Shown here: positions 1 through 5,467 of the stretch, piece after piece
How the letters are laid out: each line of letters opens with the position of its first letter
How positions within the stretch are numbered: the stretch's first letter is position 1
Source: Verrucomicrobia bacterium TMED40
GTDB lineage: Bacteria > Verrucomicrobiota > Verrucomicrobiia > Opitutales > Seribacteraceae
DNA length: 5,467 nucleotides
NCBI GenBank assembly: GCA_002167605.1
Contig: NHCT01000033.1
Coordinates: forward strand, 24,883-30,349
Direction: 5' to 3'
Translations under genes and position numbers: made by a program
Notes under the pieces: model-generated
What the model was told of the DNA's origin: nothing
The model's database searches: none
The model's input: the letters and a program-made list of their open reading frames with translations, nothing else

Positions 1-119
1 AAGCCCCATTTCAGGGAATACTCCAATCTTTCTCCTGCAACAAAGGGAGAGACTGATCCGAATAAATTTCCAGTCCAAATAAAAAGGAGCCCAAGGATCA
101 GCTTTCGGCCCGATCTCAT
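1..119 (-). CDS. Secreted DUF3108-like protein, N-terminal fragment
   Basis: This is the start of an open frame that runs off the left edge, with 39 complete codons visible. It reads MRSGRKLILGLLF, then a hydrophobic stretch to about residue 22, then PFVAGERLEYSLKWG. The basic start followed by a hydrophobic core is a signal peptide, so the product is probably exported; cleavage is likely near residues 21-24. The segment GERLEYSLKWG after it resembles the opening of DUF3108 domains, which typically start with G-E-x-L-x-Y-x-V/L-x-W and are envelope proteins of unknown function. That family call is from memory on a short stretch, so it is tentative. The ATG lies 5 bases after the glgP stop, which suggests translational coupling with glgP. 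No Shine-Dalgarno sequence is visible. An in-frame TTG three codons upstream, overlapping the glgP end, is a less likely start. Confidence 0.68.
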   Translation of the reverse strand, partial: MRSGRKLILGLLFIWTGNLFGSVSPFVAGERLEYSLKWG

Positions 120-124
120 ATCAA

Positions 125-2611
125 TCAAGTCGTGGGTCGTATTCGTTCCAACTTCCAAATCTCTTCGGCGTATTGGGTAATGGTGCGATCCGAAGAGAAC
201 TTTCCGGAACCGGCAACATTTCGAATAGCCATAGATGCCCATTTTGGGGGGTCGGAATAAGCTAAGTTGGCATTTTCCTGGGCCTCCACATATGCCCTAT
301 AATCAGCCAATACAAAAAAGGGATCACCCCATTCGAGAAGACTGCGAGGCAAATCCTGTAGAACCCTGCCCTCTCCAGGAGAAAAATAATCCGAACCCAA
401 CCAATCCAAAACCGCTTTCAATTCCTCATCTTGCTTGTAGTAGTCCCTAGGTTCATATCCGGAATCGCGCAATTTTTCGATCCCTTCGACCGTCTGCCCG
501 AAAATGAAAATATTATCGTCTCCCACTTCCTCTTTGATCTCAACATTGGCCCCGTCCAATGTCCCTATGGTTAGTGCACCATTCAACGCAAATTTCATAT
601 TGCCAGTCCCTGAGGCCTCTTTGCCGGCAGTGGAAATCTGTTCGGACAAATCGCTTGCTGGAATGATGCGCTCTGCGGAGGAAACTCCATAATTCGGCCA
701 ATATGCAATCTTGAGCTTTCCTTTGATTCGCTCGTCATTATTTATTTTCCGGGCAACCAAGTTAATCGCATGTATAATGACTTTTGCCAGATGATAACCA
801 GGTGCGGCCTTTGCCCCAAAGATAAAGACCCTCGGGCAAATGCTAAGATTCGGGTCATGCAAGAGCCTTCGATATAAAGTAAGGATGTGCAAGAGGTTCA
901 AATGCTGCCTCTTGTACTCGTGCAAACGTTTGATCTGAGAGTCGAAAATTGCAGAAGGATCCACCTTTAAGCCAATTTGATTTTCAAGCATTTGAGCAAG
1001 AATCTGCTTATTGTCTTGTTTGATCGCCATGAATTCTTCCTGAAAGGACGCATCATCAGCGACTTTCTCCAAGCCTCTGAGCAAATTAAGATTGGTAACC
1101 CATTCCGGACCCACGACCGAACCGATTAACTTGGCCAGTTCGGGATTGCAGCCCAGGAGCCACCTCCTTGGTGTAATTCCATTGGTTTTGTTGTTGAACT
1201 TCTCTGGATAAAGGTCCGCAAAATCCCTCATCAGCTTGCCCTTCAACAACTTGGTGTGTAGAGCGGCAACCCCGTTTACGGACTGACTACCCACAACTGA
1301 AAGATAAGCCATCCGCACCTGCCCATCCGAAACGATGGACATGGTTCTTACCTTCTCCTGATCTCCTGGCCATTTCGAAGAGATGACCTCTTCCACAAAA
1401 CGGCGATTGATTTCTCGAACAATTTGCATGTGCCGAGGAAGAACATACTCAAATAAAGCTTCGCCCCAAGTTTCCAGAGCTTCGGGCAGTAAGGTATGAT
1501 TCGTGTAGGCAAAGGTTCTTTGGACCAAGTTCCATGACTTATCCCAGCCCAGTTTTTTCTCATCCAGAAAAATGCGCATTAATTCAAGAACCGCAACCGC
1601 TGGATGTGTGTCGTTCAACTGAACCACAACCTTTTTAGGAAATTCTTCCCAATCGTCATGCAACCGGAGAAAGCGAGCCATCATATCCTGAATCGAACAA
1701 GCTACGAAAAAATACTGCTGAACAAGACGCAGTTCCTTTCCGTTTTCAGTTTCGTCATTCGGGTAAAGCACTTTGGAAATGCTTTCTCCCATGGCTTTCT
1801 CCCGAACCGCTTCAACATATCCACCTTGGTTAAAAGTTTTTAGGTCCAGCTCTTCCGATGCCTTGGCCTCCCACAGTCGAAGAAAATTAACCGTCGCCGC
1901 TCCGTAACCTACAATCGCGACATCGTAAGGAATGCCTTCGACATATTTTGTCTCGACCCATTTGGGTTGGTAATCTCCCAAATCATCATAAAGATGCTCC
2001 ACTCGACCGTAAAGACTGACGCGTTGAGCGTATTGGGGGCGCACAATTTCCCAGGGGTTTCCATATTTTAACCAATCATCGGGAAGTTCAACCTGCCGGC
2101 CATTATCGAATTCCTGGCGAAACAGTCCAAACTGGTAGTGTATGCCGTACCCTATTGCAGGTAGATCCATGGTTGCCATGGAATCCAGAAAACAGGCTGC
2201 CAAACGCCCCAAACCGCCATTACCCAAACCCATATCATGCTCTTCTTCGCACAAGGTCTCCAAATCAAAACCGAGATCGGTAAGAGCAGATGAAACAGCT
2301 TCTCGCAGACCGGAATTACAAAGATTCGTATTGAGAAGCCTTCCCATGAGGTATTCCAAACTCAGGTAGTAAACTCTTCTCGCATCTTGGTTGTTGTGAG
2401 CCGATTGCGTTTCAATAAAGCGATCGATAATTTTTTCTCGCACAGCGAGACAAGTTGCCATCCACAGTTCTCTTGGTGTGGCACTGTCCAGGTGCCTTGC
2501 AAGAGTTAGGCGTAGTTGCCTACGAATGGATTCTTTCATCTCTTCCACAAGTTGGGAAGAGCCTGCATTTTCGCTTTTTTCGGTTGGATCTGGCGCCGTA
2601 TCAGTAATCAT
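125..2611 (-). CDS. glgP: Glycogen/alpha-glucan phosphorylase (GT35), complete
   Basis: A PLP-dependent phosphorylase that cleaves terminal alpha-1,4-glucosyl units of glycogen or maltodextrin with phosphate, giving glucose-1-phosphate in the cytoplasm. The 828 residues match the usual bacterial length. Residues from about 22 on align by eye with animal muscle phosphorylase almost end to end. Visible landmarks are [11 protein letters not shown] (81-91), the glycine loop [14 protein letters not shown] (128-141), the 280s-type loop VLYPND (281-286), QLNDTHP (331-337), the active-site His372 in [18 protein letters not shown] (474-485), the phosphate-site residues Lys561, Arg562 and Lys567 in [10 protein letters not shown], and the PLP lysine Lys673 in EASGTGNMK. 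The first 21 residues are unrelated to the animal N-terminus and lack the Ser14 phosphorylation segment, so control by that route is not expected. No Shine-Dalgarno sequence precedes the ATG; the nearest purine run, AAAGG, is about 20 bases upstream. MalP-type maltodextrin preference cannot be excluded. Confidence 0.97.
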   Translation of the reverse strand: MITDTAPDPTEKSENAGSSQLVEEMKESIRRQLRLTLARHLDSATPRELWMATCLAVREKIIDRFIETQSAHNNQDARRVYYLSLEYLMGRLLNTNLCNSGLREAVSSALTDLGFDLETLCEEEHDMGLGNGGLGRLAACFLDSMATMDLPAIGYGIHYQFGLFRQEFDNGRQVELPDDWLKYGNPWEIVRPQYAQRVSLYGRVEHLYDDLGDYQPKWVETKYVEGIPYDVAIVGYGAATVNFLRLWEAKASEELDLKTFNQGGYVEAVREKAMGESISKVLYPNDETENGKELRLVQQYFFVACSIQDMMARFLRLHDDWEEFPKKVVVQLNDTHPAVAVLELMRIFLDEKKLGWDKSWNLVQRTFAYTNHTLLPEALETWGEALFEYVLPRHMQIVREINRRFVEEVISSKWPGDQEKVRTMSIVSDGQVRMAYLSVVGSQSVNGVAALHTKLLKGKLMRDFADLYPEKFNNKTNGITPRRWLLGCNPELAKLIGSVVGPEWVTNLNLLRGLEKVADDASFQEEFMAIKQDNKQILAQMLENQIGLKVDPSAIFDSQIKRLHEYKRQHLNLLHILTLYRRLLHDPNLSICPRVFIFGAKAAPGYHLAKVIIHAINLVARKINNDERIKGKLKIAYWPNYGVSSAERIIPASDLSEQISTAGKEASGTGNMKFALNGALTIGTLDGANVEIKEEVGDDNIFIFGQTVEGIEKLRDSGYEPRDYYKQDEELKAVLDWLGSDYFSPGEGRVLQDLPRSLLEWGDPFFVLADYRAYVEAQENANLAYSDPPKWASMAIRNVAGSGKFSSDRTITQYAEEIWKLERIRPTT

Positions 2612-2628
2612 TAGTTCGTTTCAGTCGG

Positions 2629-2649
2629 GTGCCTTTAAAAGTTAGGCAC
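2629..2649. repeat. Inverted repeat upstream of glgP (6-bp arms)
   Basis: GTGCCT at 2629-2634 and AGGCAC at 2644-2649 are perfect reverse complements around a 9-base AT-rich centre. The element ends 18 bases before the glgP ATG. It overlaps the downstream half of the candidate glgP promoter, so it could be an operator or a leader hairpin. There is no T-run after it in the direction of transcription, so it does not look like an intrinsic terminator. Confidence 0.45.
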
Positions 2650-2660
2650 ACATCATGCCA
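2645..2660 (-). promoter_or_regulatory. Candidate glgP promoter, -24/-12 (sigma-54-like)
   Basis: Read on the minus strand this is TGGCATGATGTGTGCC, against the sigma-54 consensus TGGCACGNNNNTTGCW. The invariant GG and GC are present with the correct 12-base spacing, and three defined positions differ. Transcription would begin near 2634, leaving a leader of about 22 bases before the glgP ATG. The same stretch also offers a sigma-70 reading: TTGGCA (2656-2661, one mismatch to TTGACA), a 16-base spacer, and TTTAAA (2634-2639, two mismatches to TATAAT). The sequence alone does not decide between them, and a chance match in a 94-base gap is possible. Confidence 0.3.
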
Positions 2661-2686
2661 AAACTAATGAATAGGATGCTTTTGGC
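2657..2686. repeat. Inverted repeat in galM-glgP gap (7-bp arms)
   Basis: GCCAAAA at 2657-2663 and TTTTGGC at 2680-2686 are perfect reverse complements separated by 16 bases. One arm covers the -24 box of the candidate glgP promoter. It lies 20 bases after the galM stop, where a terminator would be expected, but the loop is long and no T-tract follows on the minus strand. A regulator binding site is an alternative reading. Confidence 0.4.
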
Positions 2687-2705
2687 GAGAATATCTCAAA
2701 AATAA

Positions 2706-3971
2706 TCAATCCACTATAAACTTGTGCACAGTCAGATGACGATAAGTCTCGCCAGGACGCAGGACGCAGGATTTCCATCCCTCTTCCCCTTGGCGGTTGG
2801 GGCTGTCTGGGTATACTTGAGTTTCAAGACAAAGTCCCGACCTGAAAGCATAAGGTTTGCCTCCATGCCCAACCAAGGTTCCATCCAAATAGTTACCAGT
2901 GTAGAGCTGAATACCGGGCTGATCCGTACGGATTTCGAGAACACGACCAGAAGCAGGATCGCGTAAGGTTGCGGCCAGGTTTAGCTTTTCTTCGGACGAT
3001 GGAACGAGCCAAGTATGGTCATAACCTTTGCCTACCTTAAGTTGCTGGTGCTTGTTTTCGATTCGCTTACCAATGGCAGTGGGTTTTCTGAAATCCATGG
3101 GAGTCCCCGCTACTTTTTCGATTGCCGTGGGTATGTTGGTTTCGTCAGTAGCTACAAAATGAGCGCCTGGTAGCGTTAGTTCATGGTTCAGGATGCTCGG
3201 GGAGCCTTCACCGCTCAAGTTGAAATAAGTGTGGTTGGTCAAATTCAATACGGTTGCCTGATCACAAGTTGCTTCGTATTCGACCTTGAGTTCATTGTCA
3301 TCGGTGAGGGTGTAAGTGACCTTGCAACGAAGATTACCAGGGTATCCTTCCTCTCCATCAGGACTGGTTCGAGTAAAGATCACTCCGGTACCGACCTCGG
3401 TAATCGTGGCATTCCAGATTCTTTTGTCGAAGCCAACCTCGCCACCATGCAGATGGTTGGGACCATTGTTCTTTGCTAGTTGATAGCTTTGGCCATCCAA
3501 GCTGAACTTACCATCCTTGATGCGATTGGCGTAACGCCCGGTAATGCATCCGAAGTAAGGACTCTTCTCCATGTACTCCTCTACGCTGTTAAAGCCAAGG
3601 GATACATTAGCAAACTTACCGTCACGGTCCGGCACAAGGATTTCCTTAACCGTACCGCCATAGTTTAACAAGGACACCTGCATCTTGTTTGCATTCGTGA
3701 GCGTGTACATACTTACCTGGTCTCCATTGGGCATTTTCCCAAAAACTTTTTTTTCTACAGTCATCGGCTTTACAGAGGATTTTTTTGTTTTTTCCAGACC
3801 AAGTACTTTCTTGCTCTTCACCAATGCTGACTTGCTTTTGTCGACAACATAAGAAGAGCCATCCGAAAAACCTTTTTTAGTCTTTTGGGCAACTTCACTG
3901 AGGCTGCAATTACTAAGAAGAAAAGCAGTGGCAAGGATCAAAACAAAACTGTTGGGATTAGTCTTTTTCAT
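2706..3971 (-). CDS. galM: Lipoprotein aldose 1-epimerase (galactose mutarotase family)
   Basis: Interconverts the alpha and beta anomers of aldoses such as galactose or glucose. The 421 residues split into a lipoprotein signal peptide (1-21) with Cys22 in LLSNC as the likely lipidated residue, a lysine-rich tether (about 23-70), and a full mutarotase domain (about 72-421). Catalytic residues are all visible by comparison with known GalM enzymes: His175 in NHLHGG, His247 in LTNHTYFNL, Asp318 in GYDHTW and the general base Glu383 in CLETQ; NRIKDGKF (149-156) is also typical. Asn at lipobox position -1 is atypical, so lipidation is likely rather than certain. The enzyme should therefore act outside the cytoplasm, in contrast to the cytosolic E. 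coli GalM of about 346 residues. An internal ATG at Met70 (3762-3764) would give a soluble form of 352 residues, but the upstream reading frame clearly encodes a signal peptide. The gene starts 37 bases after the mutL stop and has no evident Shine-Dalgarno sequence. True sugar specificity is unknown. Confidence 0.93.
   Translation of the reverse strand: MKKTNPNSFVLILATAFLLSNCSLSEVAQKTKKGFSDGSSYVVDKSKSALVKSKKVLGLEKTKKSSVKPMTVEKKVFGKMPNGDQVSMYTLTNANKMQVSLLNYGGTVKEILVPDRDGKFANVSLGFNSVEEYMEKSPYFGCITGRYANRIKDGKFSLDGQSYQLAKNNGPNHLHGGEVGFDKRIWNATITEVGTGVIFTRTSPDGEEGYPGNLRCKVTYTLTDDNELKVEYEATCDQATVLNLTNHTYFNLSGEGSPSILNHELTLPGAHFVATDETNIPTAIEKVAGTPMDFRKPTAIGKRIENKHQQLKVGKGYDHTWLVPSSEEKLNLAATLRDPASGRVLEIRTDQPGIQLYTGNYLDGTLVGHGGKPYAFRSGLCLETQVYPDSPNRQGEEGWKSCVLRPGETYRHLTVHKFIVD
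2754..2771. repeat. 7-bp tandem repeat in galM 3' end
   Basis: AGGACGC occurs twice head to tail, followed by a partial third copy AGGA. It lies in the galM coding region and encodes part of SCVLRPG near the C-terminus. The unit is not a multiple of three, so gain or loss of a copy would shift the frame for the last residues only. It may be chance. Confidence 0.5.
3747..3793 (-). repeat. A-tracts encoding the galM lysine-rich tether
   Basis: On the coding strand there are runs of 8 A (3747-3754), 7 A (3780-3786) and 6 A (3788-3793) within 47 bases. They encode the EKTKK and EKK parts of the tether, between the lipid anchor and the catalytic domain. Runs of this length are prone to polymerase slippage. 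Here they also follow from a lysine-rich protein written with AAA codons, so no special role is certain. Confidence 0.5.
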
Positions 3972-4008
3972 AATTAATGGTAGTGGGTTCCGGTTTTCTT
4001 TATTTAAT

Positions 4009-5467
4009 TCAAAGTTTTCTTTTTAATCGAGTCTCAAAATCACGGAAAGGGATTTCGAAATAGGTAGGCTTTCCCTTTGGACAGGTATAGGGATTCCGGC
4101 ATGACAGGAGCTGCTCCGCAAGCCTAATCACCTCATCATCCGAAAATCCTCCTGATTTTGCATTCGAAGCGGACGAAATCCTGACTAAAGCTTCCTTGGC
4201 AAAAGCCTCCATTCGTATGCCTCCTCCCTCCTCACGGGCAATTTCGAGAAAATCCCTAATGAATGTACCAGCATGCTCCTTTTCCATCCATACCGGGCAC
4301 CCTTCCAAGCGAAAAAAATTGCGACCAAATTCCTCCAATACGAATCCCAAAGCCCTAAGATCAACCAATCCGGATTCCAGGTTCTCCCGATCAATCCCAT
4401 CCAATTCCAACGATTCCGGTAAAAGCAAAGCTTGGGAGTCCGATGCATCTTTCTTTGCCAAAGCATCTTCAAGCTGCTCAAACCTAATCCTTTCGTAGGC
4501 AGCACGAGTTTGCATTCCGACCATTCCCTGTGTGGTCGAAAAAATGGCCAGATCCCCATAGGGACGATCAATAAATCTCCATTGGGCTTCACCGTCTCCT
4601 CTCGAGCCCACTATTTTCCGAGTCGTAAGGTCTGGCCCAACCACCGTATGTCGAATCTCAATTGGTTCGTTCTGTTTGGAGGACGCGATATCTTTGGGGT
4701 TTTCAGCTCGACCGGATTGAGCCGTTTGATCCAAGCCATACATCTCCAAGGCCCGAGGATCTATACTGGGAACCATCCTTTCACCGGATGGATCCTTCTC
4801 AAATTCAATCGGGGGCTGTTCCATTTTCTTTCGCCCGGACAATTCCCGGTTACACTTGAGGAGGCTTTCAACGACAAAGCTTCGAATGCGGGGTTCTTCC
4901 CGAAAACGGATTTCTCTTTTTGCAGGGTGCACATTAACATCAACCAAGCTGGGATCGATCGAGATAAACAAGATTGCAGGGGGAAAGCGGCCCTTAGGAG
5001 CGAAGGTGTGATAGGCTTCGAGAACGGCATAAGAAATGGCTTTGCTATCAACGGGTCTTCGGTTAACGAAAAAGATCATTTCTTTGCGAGTCGAACGACT
5101 ATGCCCAGGCTTTCCGATTAAACCAGTCAAACCGATGCCTTTATCATTAGCCTCGATAGGAGCTAGAATTTCCGCCAAGCTCTTACCGAAAATCTCTCGA
5201 ACTCTTTCGCTCATCTCACTACAAGCCGGAGACCTGAATAAAGTTCGGCCACCTTCAACCAAAGAAAAAGTAATACTCGGGTGGGCCAATGCATAAAGTT
5301 TTGTAAGGTGCGTCAAGTGAGTCGACTCGGTGACTTCCGTCTTAAGGAATTTCCTCCGAACCGGTACTGAATTAAACAAATGCGACACCTCAATCCTGGT
5401 GCCAACCGGCATTCCGCATTCCTTCACATGGATCATCTTGCCCCCGTTGATCAGTACTTCATTTCCT
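4009..5467 (-). CDS. mutL: DNA mismatch repair protein MutL, 5'-truncated by window edge
   Basis: MutL links MutS mismatch recognition to strand removal. The frame is open to the right edge (GNEVLINGGK precedes the first ATG at 5436), so that ATG is internal and roughly the first 120 residues, with the ATP-binding GHKL motifs, lie outside. Numbering from the ATG at 5436, visible parts are LFNSVPVRRKFLKT (20-33, the NTPARRKFL motif), FFVNRRPVDSK (122-132), DPSLVDVNVHPAKREIRF (161-178, with the ATPase lysine Lys173), a linker of about 75-80 residues, and a C-terminal dimerisation domain (about 283-475). QALLLP (335-340) fits the sliding-clamp motif QxxLxP. The endonuclease motif DQHAxxE is replaced by QTRAAYE (309-315) and CPHGRP is CPKGKP (452-457), so nuclease activity is doubtful. 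Fragment length of 485 codons agrees with a full protein of about 600 residues. The stop is 37 bases before galM, which suggests co-transcription. Confidence 0.95.
   Translation of the reverse strand, partial: GNEVLINGGKMIHVKECGMPVGTRIEVSHLFNSVPVRRKFLKTEVTESTHLTHLTKLYALAHPSITFSLVEGGRTLFRSPACSEMSERVREIFGKSLAEILAPIEANDKGIGLTGLIGKPGHSRSTRKEMIFFVNRRPVDSKAISYAVLEAYHTFAPKGRFPPAILFISIDPSLVDVNVHPAKREIRFREEPRIRSFVVESLLKCNRELSGRKKMEQPPIEFEKDPSGERMVPSIDPRALEMYGLDQTAQSGRAENPKDIASSKQNEPIEIRHTVVGPDLTTRKIVGSRGDGEAQWRFIDRPYGDLAIFSTTQGMVGMQTRAAYERIRFEQLEDALAKKDASDSQALLLPESLELDGIDRENLESGLVDLRALGFVLEEFGRNFFRLEGCPVWMEKEHAGTFIRDFLEIAREEGGGIRMEAFAKEALVRISSASNAKSGGFSDDEVIRLAEQLLSCRNPYTCPKGKPTYFEIPFRDFETRLKRKL

Noticed and set aside
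1348..1563. 71-codon minus-strand frame inside glgP
   Set aside because: It is an out-of-frame shadow of glgP. The glgP frame is continuous here and contains conserved phosphorylase sequence including the active-site His372 region.
2549..2611. Phosphorylation control of glgP through an N-terminal serine
   Set aside because: The first 21 residues do not align with the animal Ser14 segment, and the similarity starts after it. Serines are present but in no recognisable kinase context.
2657..2686. Inverted repeat as an intrinsic terminator for galM
   Set aside because: The arms are only 7 bp around a 16-base loop, and no T-tract follows on the minus strand, so it does not fit an intrinsic terminator.
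4432..5121. 229-codon open frame on the plus strand
   Set aside because: It lies wholly antisense to mutL, whose motifs are recognisable throughout. Its translation shows no domain, and there is no sign of its own promoter or ribosome site.
4009..5436. ATG at 5436 as the true mutL start
   Set aside because: The frame stays open upstream to the window edge and encodes GNEVLINGGK, which continues the MutL fold. The ATP-binding motifs must lie further upstream, so this ATG is internal.
1..5467. CRISPR array, tRNA, insertion sequence or defence genes
   Set aside because: No regularly spaced repeats, cloverleaf-like segments, transposase sequence or terminal repeats were seen on either strand. 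Almost the whole window is coding for four genes with recognisable features.

Overview
The window carries four protein-coding genes, all on the minus strand and closely packed. In transcription order (right to left) they are: the 3' three-quarters of mutL (mismatch repair, cut by the right edge), an aldose 1-epimerase (galM-type) with a lipoprotein signal peptide, a full-length glycogen/alpha-glucan phosphorylase (glgP), and the first 39 codons of a secreted protein that looks like the start of a DUF3108 protein (cut by the left edge). The gaps are 37 bp (mutL to galM), 94 bp (galM to glgP) and 5 bp (glgP to the DUF3108-like gene). This suggests one or two co-transcribed units. No RNA genes, mobile elements or CRISPR arrays were seen.

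The organism is a bacterium of moderate base composition. The lipid-anchored mutarotase and the envelope-type DUF3108-like protein point to a diderm. The sugar-gene set with weak or absent Shine-Dalgarno sequences would fit Verrucomicrobiota/PVC-type bacteria, but this is a tentative impression, not a sequence-based assignment.

Functionally, the phosphorylase releases glucose-1-phosphate from storage glucan in the cytoplasm. The mutarotase is predicted to sit on the outside of a membrane and interconvert sugar anomers there, so the two serve carbohydrate use in different compartments. MutL has no obvious link to them beyond position.

The points most worth a second look are: (1) the MutL C-terminal domain keeps a clamp-binding-type motif but has lost most residues of the metal-dependent endonuclease site; (2) the mutarotase has an N-terminal lipobox and a lysine-rich tether encoded by A-tracts; (3) the galM-glgP gap holds interleaved inverted repeats and a good -24/-12 (sigma-54-like) match; (4) a short secreted-protein gene start is tucked 5 bp after glgP. 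No wholly new multi-gene system is evident.
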